Source: a virus
DNA: 50,322 nucleotides
Virus record (IMG/VR): IMGVR_UViG_3300025601_000029
Coordinates: 1 to 50,322 of that record
Direction: 5' to 3' (one strand)
Part shown: positions 42,283 to 50,322 of the stretch, piece after piece
Position numbering within the stretch: position 1 is the first letter of the stretch
Layout of the letters: every line of letters starts with the position of its first letter
The notes under the pieces: generated by a model
What the model saw: only the letters and a program-made list of their open reading frames with translations
What the model was told of the DNA's origin: nothing
Database searches by the model: none
Program-made: the position numbers and the translations under genes

Positions 42283-43458
42283 TTAACGGAAACTTACGTT
42301 AGCGCTAGTGATAGCAACTTTACCTAAGTAATCAGCAGCGTTACCTAGTGAAGATGCTGTGTTTGTTAACTCAACATATCCGTAACGTGTCATAAAGCCA
42401 ACTACTGGTTCGAATGTTGCTGGATCTAGCACAACACCAGAACTCATTAGAGGAATATATGGGCAGTAGAACGCAGCAGCATCTGCTTCGCTTGTACCTT
42501 TGTATCCAACTAATACTTGGTTGTTGTCATCTGCATCACTCATGTAAGCATCAACATAAATTCTCATGCTGTTGTTTAATGTACCAACAAACTTAGTGTT
42601 TGTAGGTGCTTCAAATGTACCTTCTGTAGTACGTGCAAATGCGCTAGTTGTAGCAGACTGAAGGATCGTTAGAGCCTGGTTAGATACAACTGCCCAGTTA
42701 GCAGAACCACGACGTGTACGCTGAGCAATCAAGTTAGCAACACGGTTGATTTGAATCGCTAAAGCAGCATGCTCATCACCAACAAATGTAGCAGTACCAC
42801 TTACAGCAGCCTGGTCATATGTCTGCTCAACTGAACCTAAAGAACGTAGACTTGCTAGTACTTCTTGGTCAATTTCAGCAGTAATTTCTTGTGCTAGAGC
42901 AGCCATAATTTCTGCTTCAATGTCAATACCTTGCATGGATTGTGCATCTTGTGCAGCCTCAAAAGTCCAGCGTGCGCTTAACTTACGTGTCTTCGCTTCA
43001 ACTGGTGCTTTCAAGATTTGAATGCTCATACGCTTGCCTGGCCGACCTTCTAGAACAGCAGTTGTTTGCGCCTTTGGAGTTGCATCAACGTTGTTACCAG
43101 AATAAGCAGCAGCGATCTTGAATGGACTTAATGCCTCGTCACCTGCTACAATGCCGTCGCCGCTATCAGCATAACGAACACGTAGAGTGTGAATTTGTGC
43201 AACTGGACCTGTCATAGGCTGTACACCAACGATTTCGTTAGCAATAACAGTCGGCATAACACGTCTGATAACCGGTAAAATAACACGGTTTAATGTTGCA
43301 ATGTTGCCGGAACTTGTTGCACCAGCAGTTGCGCTTTCAGCCAAATACTTGCGAGTATTCTCAAGAGTTGTTGCCATTACGGATCTCTTGGTACCTTGTA
43401 GGCCTTCAAGCAGAGCGTCTTTGGTCTCTGACCATCTTTCGTTTAATAATTGTGACAT
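42283..43458 (-). CDS. gp23: gp23-like major capsid protein
   Basis: Major capsid protein that forms the hexamers of the head shell after proteolytic maturation. Diagnostic stretches are ILPVIRRVMPTVIANEIVGV followed by QPMTGPVAQIHTLRVRY, which align with T4 gp23 (MVRRAIPNLIAFDICGVQPM). The N-terminal 41 residues end in KYLAE, an L-x-E site. T4 gp23 is cut after the equivalent FLTE, so gp21 should remove residues 1-41 here, leaving SATAGATS. At 391 residues it is clearly shorter than T4 gp23 (521), which implies loss of an insertion domain. GYKGTSEADAAAFYCPYIPL and GFMTRYGYVEL are the usual C-terminal motifs. It follows gp22 by 25 bases with an AAGGAG ribosome binding site and is followed by a strong terminator. 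Confidence 0.95.
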   Translation of the reverse strand: MSQLLNERWSETKDALLEGLQGTKRSVMATTLENTRKYLAESATAGATSSGNIATLNRVILPVIRRVMPTVIANEIVGVQPMTGPVAQIHTLRVRYADSGDGIVAGDEALSPFKIAAAYSGNNVDATPKAQTTAVLEGRPGKRMSIQILKAPVEAKTRKLSARWTFEAAQDAQSMQGIDIEAEIMAALAQEITAEIDQEVLASLRSLGSVEQTYDQAAVSGTATFVGDEHAALAIQINRVANLIAQRTRRGSANWAVVSNQALTILQSATTSAFARTTEGTFEAPTNTKFVGTLNNSMRIYVDAYMSDADDNNQVLVGYKGTSEADAAAFYCPYIPLMSSGVVLDPATFEPVVGFMTRYGYVELTNTASSLGNAADYLGKVAITSANVSFR

Positions 43459-43483
43459 TTTATGTCTTCTCCTTGAATTAAGT

Positions 43484-44587
43484 TTATTTTAGACCCGCTA
43501 ATTTGCGGATGTCTAAGATGTTTTCTTTTAAGCCTACCTCGGCTGTCTTTTGTTCCCGGTCTCCAGTTACTTCTGTGCTTTCAGTAATAACTTCTTTGGT
43601 TTGCACCTTAGTAGTTTTCTTAACTGCACCTTCCATAACTGCTGGTAGGTATTTGTCAAAAGTATCACTAAGTTTTGCAGTCTGTACAGACTCTAGCAAT
43701 TCTTTCATAATACTTTTTTGCTCAGCACCTAATGGTGCTAGCATTTCTGCCATTACTTCTTTACGTTTAGCAATATCATAGGCAACACGAATTTCGCGGT
43801 CCTTAGATTCTACTAAATGTGTTTTTTCATTAACAGCAGCCCTTGCTTCTGCTAGTTCAAGTTCTTTCTTCTCGATAACCTTCAACAATTTACTTGTTTC
43901 AGATTTTTCGTTTAGATAACTTGTACCAAACTCTTGAGCAAATGCTTCAAATAAGCGGCGTCCAAATGCGTTTTCACGGGCACTATCAATATCTTCTTTG
44001 AGTTGTTTCATCTCAGAAGTTAATTTTTTAGTAACTGTGTTTTCAACAATTGCAGCACTACGCTTAATAAATTGCGCTTTGATTTCTCCAAACTTGTTTT
44101 TTGCTTCACGGACTAACTTAACTTTCGTTTCTGCTAAATCACGCTTGTCAATTGCAAACTCGTTGATTTCTCTTGCTAGAGCACCTACAATAAAGTTCTC
44201 TAACTTAGAAAAATTCTCAGCAACTTTATCACGATCGCTTTGGAATTCTACTAATTCTTTACCAAGTTGTTTCATGATAAATGATTCTAATATTTTAGCA
44301 TCACCTGTCATTTTGCGTTGATAAGTAACCTTTGCTTCCACTAGGGCATTCTTATCTTCTGCTAACTCGGCCATTTCTGCGGCCAATCTCTCACCGATCA
44401 TCTTGTCAAGTGCTTCAACCATAACAGCCTTATCATGGCTGTATTTTTGAGCAAACTCTTCACGAAGTTCGGCAGTGACTTGGTCGCGATTCTCTTGAAT
44501 ACGTTGGGTAAAAGCGCCTTCAATCTCAGACTTTACGTCTTCTGACATCACGCCACTTTCGACCAATTGTTTGAATGCGTCCAACAT
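43484..44587 (-). CDS. gp22: gp22-like prohead scaffold protein
   Basis: Main scaffolding core protein of the prohead, expected to be degraded by gp21 during maturation. The 367-residue chain is almost wholly charged helix and coiled coil (MLDAFKQLVESGVMSEDVKS, then long Glu/Lys/Ala stretches). Near the middle is AFAQEFGTSYLNEKSETSKL, and near 260-300 VAYDIAKRKEVMAEMLAPLG, followed by QKSIMKELLESVQTAKL, typical of gp22 C-terminal regions. T4 gp22 is 269 residues, so this one is longer by an extended coiled-coil part. Position between gp21 and gp23 and the 12-base gap to gp21 match the T4 order. A TAAGGAGA ribosome binding site precedes the ATG. Confidence 0.92.
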   Translation of the reverse strand: MLDAFKQLVESGVMSEDVKSEIEGAFTQRIQENRDQVTAELREEFAQKYSHDKAVMVEALDKMIGERLAAEMAELAEDKNALVEAKVTYQRKMTGDAKILESFIMKQLGKELVEFQSDRDKVAENFSKLENFIVGALAREINEFAIDKRDLAETKVKLVREAKNKFGEIKAQFIKRSAAIVENTVTKKLTSEMKQLKEDIDSARENAFGRRLFEAFAQEFGTSYLNEKSETSKLLKVIEKKELELAEARAAVNEKTHLVESKDREIRVAYDIAKRKEVMAEMLAPLGAEQKSIMKELLESVQTAKLSDTFDKYLPAVMEGAVKKTTKVQTKEVITESTEVTGDREQKTAEVGLKENILDIRKLAGLK

Positions 44588-44599
44588 TTTTTGGTCTCC

Positions 44600-45235
44600 T
44601 TAGGTTTTTAACCCGTTAATAATATGAAGCATCGCCTCTCGTAGATACTTCTGGGCCTTTGGATCTTCTTTCACTTCTTGCGCTACTGTAAATGCTTTGT
44701 TACCTCCACGCATGTTCATGATATGTTCATAAACAGGTGTAGGATAAGCACCAGGAGCACTTGGTTGAGCAACTACGTCAACAGTAATAATCTCAAAATC
44801 TGCTACTTCGCCAGAACCTTCATTAACGTTACCGCTACCTCTAGAACTTACGCCAAGTTTTACGCCGCTTTCAAGCATTGTGCGAACTAAGTTACCCATT
44901 GGGGTAGGAAGGATTTTCATCTTTCCATAGCCATTTGGGCCGTCCATCCACATATCTGTAATCATATGGGATACACGGTCTAAATTTACTTTTAAATCAT
45001 CAGGATGATCAACTTCACCTAAAACAGAATAACCACTCTGAATTTGATCATTTAAAGTTTTTACAGCGTTAGCAATCTCATTTACTGGATAAACCCGCTG
45101 GTTGGCATTTCGGATACCGCCTTGAATAGCAATTCCCTTCAAGTATAGATTCTTACCGTCCTTGTCATCAGACTCTAAGACTACTCTCGCCTGATCAAAA
45201 CTTAAATGCTCTCTTAGATATGAAAGTTGTTTCAT
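44600..45235 (-). CDS. gp21: gp21-like prohead maturation protease
   Basis: Serine protease that sits in the prohead core and cleaves gp22, the core proteins and gp23 after L/I-x-E. At 211 residues it is nearly the T4 length (212). Visible motifs: NLYLKGIAIQGGIRNANQRV, the likely catalytic His H77 in LGEVDHPDD, and Ser 130/131 in GVKLGVSSRGSG, the usual serine nucleophile region. FEIITVDVVAQPSAPGA completes the fold signature. It lies 13 bases after the acidic core protein gene and just before gp22. Upstream AGGAAAAT serves as a ribosome binding site. Confidence 0.95.
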   Translation of the reverse strand: MKQLSYLREHLSFDQARVVLESDDKDGKNLYLKGIAIQGGIRNANQRVYPVNEIANAVKTLNDQIQSGYSVLGEVDHPDDLKVNLDRVSHMITDMWMDGPNGYGKMKILPTPMGNLVRTMLESGVKLGVSSRGSGNVNEGSGEVADFEIITVDVVAQPSAPGAYPTPVYEHIMNMRGGNKAFTVAQEVKEDPKAQKYLREAMLHIINGLKT

Positions 45236-45248
45236 CCTATTTTCCTAA

Positions 45249-46139
45249 TTATTGTGCTCGGTCTGCAGGAGATTTAGTATAAGCACCAGTTTCGCTAGTA
45301 CCTTTTCTCTCTGCGCCATGACCTGCGGCAACTTTACTTAGGGTGTTACCTTGTGGCATTTTTGTTTTAGCGCTACCTGTGATGTTCTTTTCAACACCTT
45401 TAGTATATTCGCCTTTAACATTACCAACTAGACCTTGACCGCCCTTGCCACCTGCTTCAGTAGACTTGCTACCTAAGATGTTGTGTGCAGTTGCGCCTGT
45501 TGTTGGCTTACCTTTAGCAGTACTTACTGGACTCTTACCATTGTCTGGTGAGTCTGTACGACCTTTTTTCTCAACTCCGTGACCGTCGGAAACTTTTTCA
45601 ACATATTCACGAACGCTTTCTTTAGCAAAAGGATTTTCTCCCTCGTCATCAGATTCTTCGTCGTCCATGTCATCATCACCTTCTTCGTCGTCCATTTCCA
45701 TGTCGTCGTGTTCTGGTTCGTTTTCTTCGCCTGCCATTAGTTGTTCAAACTCGGCTTTCAATTGTTCTAGTGCGTCTTCTAAGTCAGCAATACGTTCTTC
45801 TTCAGAACCTTCGCCTTCGTCGCCTAAATCGCCGGCCATATCACTGTCCATGCCCATTGCATCATCGTCTTGGACATCAGATACAAAGTCATCGCTAGCG
45901 TCGCCGCCGATTTCTAGGGTTGTTTCTTCTTCAATAGACTCTTCCATGTCGTCTTCATCGTCCATGGCTTCTTCTACTGCGTCGTCTTCATCTTCTTCAT
46001 CGTCTTCTGCTTCTTCAGCAATCATATTTTCGTAAATTTCTCTACTCTTCTCTACAACGATTTCGTGGAATAATTCATTTGCCTTATCCATTTCCTCGTT
46101 GACAAGAAGATCTAATAGTTCTTCAAACTTGTTAGACAT
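45249..46139 (-). CDS. Acidic prohead core protein (gp68-like position)
   Basis: A 296-residue, extremely acidic protein. The N-terminal helix (KFEELLDLLVNEEMDKANEL) is followed by HEIVVEKSREIYENMIAEE, which resembles the head of capsid core/scaffold proteins. Residues about 42-180 are nearly pure Asp/Glu runs interrupted by Met and Ser, with one Leu/Glu heptad stretch (DLEDALEQLKAEFEQLMAGE). The C-terminal third is basic and Gly/Lys/Thr-rich with repeats of the type HGxExKGxTxSxx (GHGVEKKGRTDSP, GHGAERKGTSETG). Position between gp20 and gp21 corresponds to T4 gp67/gp68. Function as prohead core is inferred from position and composition. A promoter candidate TGTAAATA lies 41 bases upstream, with an AAAGGAGAAC ribosome binding site. 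Confidence 0.75.
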   Translation of the reverse strand: MSNKFEELLDLLVNEEMDKANELFHEIVVEKSREIYENMIAEEAEDDEEDEDDAVEEAMDDEDDMEESIEEETTLEIGGDASDDFVSDVQDDDAMGMDSDMAGDLGDEGEGSEEERIADLEDALEQLKAEFEQLMAGEENEPEHDDMEMDDEEGDDDMDDEESDDEGENPFAKESVREYVEKVSDGHGVEKKGRTDSPDNGKSPVSTAKGKPTTGATAHNILGSKSTEAGGKGGQGLVGNVKGEYTKGVEKNITGSAKTKMPQGNTLSKVAAGHGAERKGTSETGAYTKSPADRAQ

Positions 46140-46180
46140 TGCGGGTTCTCCTTTAATTAGATTGGCAAGGCTGTCCTATA

Positions 46181-46188
46181 TATTTACA
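46181..46188 (-). promoter_or_regulatory. Late-promoter candidate TGTAAATA
   Basis: Seven of eight bases match TATAAATA. It is located 41 bases upstream of the ATG of the acidic core protein, in the largest gap of the head-gene block. It would drive the core protein, gp21, gp22 and gp23. Confidence 0.5.
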
Positions 46189-46217
46189 ACCAAGCGCTAA
46201 TACTTATGCGAAACAGG

Positions 46218-46238
46218 CCAAAAACGGCTCGTTTTTGG
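46218..46238. other. Perfect 9-bp hairpin between the 79-residue gene and the acidic core gene
   Basis: CCAAAAACG and CGTTTTTGG pair perfectly around a 3-base loop, in the 174-base gap 46140-46313. On the minus strand the T-run precedes rather than follows the stem, so it is not a standard terminator. It may be an mRNA stability or processing element. The rest of the gap is AT-rich, with a TTAAATA at 46275 and no ORF. Confidence 0.55.
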
Positions 46239-46313
46239 TAAAAAAGAGATTATAGTGTGAATTTTTGACTAAAATATTTAATATTCTAATTCAAAAAGTT
46301 ATATAGATAGTTA

Positions 46314-46553
46314 TTATACCGCAGGTTCAACAGGTGTAGCGTACATGATTTTTACAAACTTAAGATGTTCTTTTTGTTCGGCTTCTCTTACATCTCCTGC
46401 TTTTCTTAAATCGTTTATCATCCTTAGTGTAAGTCTAGTTTTTCTAGTATCTTTAGATGTTATTACACTACTGTCATCTAATGGTTCATAGCGATCGTCA
46501 GAATCTAAATCTGCACTTTCTTTGTTAAAATAAATGAATTCGTTTAGTAGCAT
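46314..46553 (-). CDS. Conserved small protein between gp20 and gp21
   Basis: A 79-residue protein, MLLNEFIYFNKESADLDSDD at its start, with the central DTRKTRLTLRMINDLRKAGD and the end EHLKFVKIMYATPVEPAV. A protein of this shape sits at the same place in marine T4-like phages (recalled, not searched). The function is unknown, but its site between portal and prohead core genes suggests a core or assembly role such as that of gp67. It follows gp20 by 18 bases. An AATAAATA sequence overlaps its leader and is a weak late-promoter candidate. The charged, helix-rich composition shows no membrane segment. Confidence 0.7.
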   Translation of the reverse strand: MLLNEFIYFNKESADLDSDDRYEPLDDSSVITSKDTRKTRLTLRMINDLRKAGDVREAEQKEHLKFVKIMYATPVEPAV

Positions 46554-46558
46554 AATAC

Positions 46559-46566
46559 TATTTATT
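46559..46566 (-). promoter_or_regulatory. Weak late-promoter candidate AATAAATA
   Basis: Seven of eight bases match TATAAATA, but it lies only a few bases from the ATG at 46553. A transcript starting from it would have almost no leader, so it may be chance or serve only downstream genes. Confidence 0.25.
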
Positions 46567-46571
46567 CCAAA

Positions 46572-48248
46572 TTATTGTTGCGGCGGTAGTGTTTCTGCAC
46601 CACCTAAATCTTCTGGAGGTATTTCTTCTGCTTGACTTAAATCTTCAGTATCTATATCCATTCCGCCTGCTGTAATGCCTGCACCACGCAGTTCAGCGGC
46701 TGCTGGTACTTGTTTAGCAGATAGACCATTTTCTTCTTTCCACATTTCCTCGTTCTCAGCCATTTCTTCTAATGAAAGACCTAAGAATCGTTTTAATGCA
46801 AACCGTTTGCTAATAAAAGGAACTGCAATAACTGCGCTATAACTAGAAATTCTTGCAGTATCCATTTCTGTTTGACGGTATGAAGCAAAGTTTTGTGGTG
46901 GATTAAATTGTAATTCAAATATATTAGGATCAAAGTTAATGCCTTTATGCATTAAGTAATCTTTAAATTCAATATCAAAATTCTCGTTTAAGAGACTTTG
47001 GAGACGCTCGCAGTACTTGTTGAATCGTAATTCTTGAATGTATGCTGTTCCAACTCTACCATCATTGAACGAAGATCCTCCGTCGTCAGGCCCGGTCGGA
47101 AGATAACTGCTAGGTATGCGTAGAGCACGAAACAACTTATTAGTAAAATATCTAAGATCATCAATTTCTCCTAAGTTAGTACCGCCTGGAAGAACTTCAA
47201 CTTTAGAACCCCTACCTTCAGAAGTTTGTGGGAAAAAGTAATCTTCGTTGATACTTAACGGATTGTAACTAGCATCTACAACGCTTTGTCCTCCTCCAGT
47301 TACACTTGGGATGCGTCGTTGATTTACTTCGTTTTTCACACGCTCAACAAATCCCATTGCCAAGTGACTTGGCATATTACCTACATCAATATAAAACACT
47401 CTACGCTCTGGCGCACGTTGTATACGATAGATAATAATAGCGTCTTCAAGCAGTTCTTTCTGCTTGTAAACTTTAAAAATGCTTTCTAATAGACTATTTC
47501 CAAACGGAAAATTATTGTCCATTCCCTCGCTCATTGACAAATGTACCACATGTTCTGCATCAATTGCCCATTGATTTTGATTTACACCAAATCTATTTCC
47601 AGTATTGGTAGGACTAGATCCTACCATATTTTTATTACCGCCGCCACTGTACGCAGTAGGAGTAGTAGCATTTGTAGCGTTAGCATTGATCTGAGTTGAG
47701 CTTAGATTCATAAAGTTCGGATTAATATCACGAACAACATATTGTTCAGGCTTTTTACCTTCGCTTTCGTTGACAATAATTTTATCAACTTTGCTAGGAT
47801 CTACATGCATCCATGCTCGTGTTTCCGGGTCACGAATAAAAAAACAATCTCCGTATTTAAATGCACTACGTACAATTTTAAAAATTCTTTTTTGAAACTT
47901 GTTTAATCGAGTCCATTGCTGCAATGATCGTTTAATAATTTTAACTTCTGTAGGAGTTGCCTGTTCTTTAAAGAAGATGTTAAATGGTGTAGAATTTTCG
48001 TCGTTAGTTTGAGAACAAAATTCTGCAAGAATATCTAGCGCAGCATTAACTTCGCTATCCATATCCATAGTATCGTATTGATTATATCTTTCAATACGAT
48101 TTGGATGTCCTGAATAGACATCCGGCAAGTATGAACTATAATTTGCTTTGCTTCCGGTAGGTCCGTATGCGGAGTCTGCGCCGCTAATTGGACTTTTTGT
48201 GCCAGAAGCATTAACTGTAACGGGGGTGAAGTACTTTTTCCAAGACAT
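46572..48248 (-). CDS. gp20: gp20-like portal protein
   Basis: Portal protein that forms the dodecameric vertex through which DNA enters and leaves, and that initiates prohead assembly. At 558 residues it is close to T4 gp20 (524). Clear motifs: RYNQYDTMDMDSEVNAALDI, FKRIF-like KRIFKIVRSAFKYGDCFFI, YRIQRAPERRVFYIDVGNMP, and RYFTNKLFRALRIPSSYLP, followed by the usual EFKDYLMHKGINFDPNIFEL and QFNPPQNFA. These match the conserved portal region used as a marker for marine myoviruses. The C-terminal tail is acidic and Pro/Gln-rich. It begins 3 bases after the tape-measure-like gene stop and lacks a strong ribosome binding site, so translational coupling is likely. Confidence 0.96.
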   Translation of the reverse strand: MSWKKYFTPVTVNASGTKSPISGADSAYGPTGSKANYSSYLPDVYSGHPNRIERYNQYDTMDMDSEVNAALDILAEFCSQTNDENSTPFNIFFKEQATPTEVKIIKRSLQQWTRLNKFQKRIFKIVRSAFKYGDCFFIRDPETRAWMHVDPSKVDKIIVNESEGKKPEQYVVRDINPNFMNLSSTQINANATNATTPTAYSGGGNKNMVGSSPTNTGNRFGVNQNQWAIDAEHVVHLSMSEGMDNNFPFGNSLLESIFKVYKQKELLEDAIIIYRIQRAPERRVFYIDVGNMPSHLAMGFVERVKNEVNQRRIPSVTGGGQSVVDASYNPLSINEDYFFPQTSEGRGSKVEVLPGGTNLGEIDDLRYFTNKLFRALRIPSSYLPTGPDDGGSSFNDGRVGTAYIQELRFNKYCERLQSLLNENFDIEFKDYLMHKGINFDPNIFELQFNPPQNFASYRQTEMDTARISSYSAVIAVPFISKRFALKRFLGLSLEEMAENEEMWKEENGLSAKQVPAAAELRGAGITAGGMDIDTEDLSQAEEIPPEDLGGAETLPPQQ

Positions 48249-48251
48249 AAT

Positions 48252-50322
48252 TTAGACCGGATATAAATTTCCGGATAATCCTCTTAATGCATCAATGCTT
48301 CTGCGTCCTGTGTCTGCGGTGTCACGAACGTAAGATAACATTTCTGCTGTTTGCTTATTTAACGTTTGTAGTTCGCTAAGTAAATTTTTACCTACAACAT
48401 CAGGTTCGTTATTTTCTTTCGGTGCAAATAATTCTGCCAAAGAATTTTCAAACTTTTCAAAAGGATTTGCCTGTTGTGATTTCATTGTCTTTTGCATTTC
48501 TGCTACTAGACCTGCTATATCTGGCTGCTGGAAATTTGTAGCACTAGGCATAGACATGTCTAATTGTACAGGAATAGTTCTACCATCTGGTAAAGGAACT
48601 ACTGCTTCTGTACCGTGTAGTATTGCATCAAATCCAGATCTTGGACCGCTTAACACCGCTCCGTTTGCCGCAGCCGGTGCTTGATTAGGTTGCATAACAG
48701 TAGGGTCTTCTTGTGCTGCTTTACCAAATATACTAAATTTATCCCACACTGCTTGGAATACTTTTGATAAAATATCAGTAAGCCCGTCAGTAAGATCTTT
48801 AATTGCCTTGTCTCGAGTTGCAGGATTGATAAAACTTTTAATCCAATCTGTAATTTTTCTTAGTCCTGCTTCTACCTCAGGCAAAACTTTACCGGACATT
48901 CCTTTAAAGTCTTGTACTAAATCATTTGCAAACTTTGTTAAATCTTTAATAACAGGAAGCAATGCCATATAGACATCTCTTCCGAGATCTCTCATTGCTT
49001 TTTCTGATTCTGCTGCCGCGGCTGCTTCAGTTTTAGCACGGTCTTGTGCTTTTGTAACGTCGTTTTGCAGTTTTATTAAATCTTCTTGCGATTTTGCACC
49101 TTGCTTCAATGCTCTATTATAGTTTGCCTGTGCAGTCATAATGGCTTCAGCAGTTGGTCCACTCATCATACTCATTGCACTAACTAATGTAGTTCCAAAC
49201 TGTTTAATGTCTTTAAAAGATCCTGCCATAGCAGCAGCGCCTGAACGATTAACATCGTCTATTGTTTTACCGCTATTTTGTATGTCAGATGCTATTCGAT
49301 CTATACCTTGAGCAGCATTGCCCATTGTTGCTCTAAATGTTTGCGATGCGTCTGTCATATCTGGCAAATTCATTAACTTTGCTTGCAAACTTTGTACTGC
49401 ACTTTTGCCGCCTACTGCCAGTGCTTGCGATAGGCCTGCCATTGCTTTTTTACGACCATCTTCATCTAATGTCTGCAGGTATGCTTCAAACGCTGCATTT
49501 TGTTGGGCTTCTTGTAGGGCTTTTTCTTGTTCTTCTCTACTCTTACCAGTTATAGTAGCCAACATGTCGAGTTGTTTCATGTAGGATCCTGCTGCCTCTG
49601 ATAACCCTTTAGTATTACGCATTTCGTCTGCTGTCCGTCCGCCAGTCATTTTAATGTAGTTGGCTAATCCGTTTGCAGTTTCTTCTGCCGATAATCCTAG
49701 TGCTCTCAATTGTTCTCCCATAGGAGAATTTCTTAAATCTTTTGCTAATCTTACGAAATTCTTTGAACCGTCTTCTGCTCCTGCACCCATACTAGCCAAT
49801 GCAACAGAATTGTTTGATAAAACAGTTCCAAATTGTTCAAGTGTAAGTCCTAGCGATAATGCTTCAACTCTAATAGTAGTCAGTGAGCCACCAAAGTTAA
49901 CACCTGCTTTAGTAAGTTGTCTGTAGGTTTCTAATTCTGCTTCCTGTAACTGCAATAACTTTTGAAATGCGCCTGCAACTAGACCAATACCAAGTGGCAA
50001 ATCTTTAAACGCACCTGCTAGATCGCTGGCAGCACCTGCTCCGTCAACTAATGAACCGGCTAAGTTTGTTAGATTACCTGCTGTTTTAAATGCACTGGCT
50101 GCAACATCTCCTACAACAGTTCCTAAAAATTGTGCTCCTTTGCCAAGGCCGTAGAACAAAGGATTAAGTTTAAGTAAGGAGCCTGCACTTAATGATGAGT
50201 TCTTACCCAGGGCAGTAACTGCTTGTTCTGCTTGTTCAACTGCTCTAGCATCCATTCCTGCCTTTTCAGCAAGTTTGGCCAACTTCTTCATTTCTTTAAC
50301 GGAACCAGCAGATGCTAGCAGC
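48252..50322 (-). CDS. Tape-measure-like tail protein, N-terminus outside window
   Basis: A long helical protein of which about 689 residues are visible. The frame stays open to the right edge (codons before the ATG at 50291 read LLASAGSVKE), so the true start lies outside. Residues 35-115 (from the ATG at 50291) carry hydrophobic, Gly/Ala-rich helices (LLKLNPLFYGLGKGAQFLGT, LPLGIGLVAGAF). Next come long amphipathic helices with Gln/Ala/Glu runs near 250-430. Residues 540-580 hold AANGAVLSGPRSGFDAILHG and TEAVVPLPDGRTIPVQL, a C-terminal signature seen in many tail tape measure proteins. It would set tail length and help DNA passage. In T4 the tape measure is gp29, encoded in the baseplate region, not beside gp20, so this location is notable. 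Confidence 0.75.
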   Translation of the reverse strand, partial: LLASAGSVKEMKKLAKLAEKAGMDARAVEQAEQAVTALGKNSSLSAGSLLKLNPLFYGLGKGAQFLGTVVGDVAASAFKTAGNLTNLAGSLVDGAGAASDLAGAFKDLPLGIGLVAGAFQKLLQLQEAELETYRQLTKAGVNFGGSLTTIRVEALSLGLTLEQFGTVLSNNSVALASMGAGAEDGSKNFVRLAKDLRNSPMGEQLRALGLSAEETANGLANYIKMTGGRTADEMRNTKGLSEAAGSYMKQLDMLATITGKSREEQEKALQEAQQNAAFEAYLQTLDEDGRKKAMAGLSQALAVGGKSAVQSLQAKLMNLPDMTDASQTFRATMGNAAQGIDRIASDIQNSGKTIDDVNRSGAAAMAGSFKDIKQFGTTLVSAMSMMSGPTAEAIMTAQANYNRALKQGAKSQEDLIKLQNDVTKAQDRAKTEAAAAAESEKAMRDLGRDVYMALLPVIKDLTKFANDLVQDFKGMSGKVLPEVEAGLRKITDWIKSFINPATRDKAIKDLTDGLTDILSKVFQAVWDKFSIFGKAAQEDPTVMQPNQAPAAANGAVLSGPRSGFDAILHGTEAVVPLPDGRTIPVQLDMSMPSATNFQQPDIAGLVAEMQKTMKSQQANPFEKFENSLAELFAPKENNEPDVVGKNLLSELQTLNKQTAEMLSYVRDTADTGRRSIDALRGLSGNLYPV

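Noticed and set aside
45667-46035. Plus-strand Ser-rich ORF
   Set aside because: Antisense of the Asp/Glu runs of the acidic core protein; composition is fully explained by that.
46249-46254. TATAAT (minus strand) as a host sigma-70 -10 box
   Set aside because: No acceptable -35 sequence at 16-18 bases; AT-rich gap makes a chance match likely.
48257-48274. Hairpin CCGGA...TCCGG at the tape-measure/gp20 junction
   Set aside because: It lies within the last codons of the tape-measure gene and has only a 5-bp stem and no T-run; coding sequence explains it.

Overview
This window is the structural-gene region of a T4-like myovirus. The recognisable virion genes are neck proteins gp14 and gp15, portal gp20, prohead protease gp21, scaffold gp22 and major capsid protein gp23. 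The sequence motifs (for example the GRKLMSGDVLELPHL start of the visible gp14, and the short gp23), the AT-rich composition, the 2-oxoglutarate oxygenase and the very large fibre genes fit marine T4-like phages of the cyanophage/pelagiphage type. No photosynthesis or other host-diagnostic gene is present, so the host is not fixed by this window. No tRNA, CRISPR array, IS element, integrase or reverse transcriptase was seen.

Layout. (1) 1-2712, plus strand: the 3' part of gp14, then gp15, then a Nudix hydrolase, with overlapping starts and stops. (2) 2713-50322, all minus strand, transcribed right to left. The order starts with a tape-measure-like protein cut by the right edge (50322-48252), then gp20, a 79-residue conserved small protein, an acidic prohead-core-like protein, gp21, gp22 and gp23 (down to 42283). 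After gp23 come a 137-residue protein of unknown role (42137-41724) and a fibre locus of about 36.6 kb (41644-5055). That locus holds a 346-residue fibre protein, two small proteins (105 and 244 residues), a 2200-residue fibre, a 128-residue protein, and fibres of 3081, 571, 1074, 2114 and 2212 residues. The set ends with six small genes (5068-2713), including three paralogues of a TYxW family and a prolyl-hydroxylase-like oxygenase. The two strands converge at 2712/2713 with no gap.

How it works together. gp20, the acidic core protein, gp22, gp21 and gp23 make the prohead. A gp21-type (L-x-E) cleavage site is visible in gp23 at the position homologous to that in T4. gp14 and gp15 close the neck and tail top, and the tape-measure-like protein probably sets tail length. 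The fibre locus is most likely the host-recognition apparatus. It is built from a few modules used repeatedly: TGALxVxGGxGIG stretches, a roughly 160-residue C-x-RD module repeated 14 and 8 times in two paralogous giants, beta-helix pieces, a LamG-like domain, collagen-like Gly-X-Y segments and a C-terminal S74 intramolecular chaperone.

Regulation. Matches to the T4 late promoter TATAAATA (exact at 11715 and 18119, close variants elsewhere) sit in the few intergenic gaps. Three intrinsic terminators at 18131, 41684 and 42234 are each immediately followed by a late-promoter-like octamer, so the long minus-strand block appears to be divided into separately initiated units. No stretch longer than about 175 bases lacks a gene.
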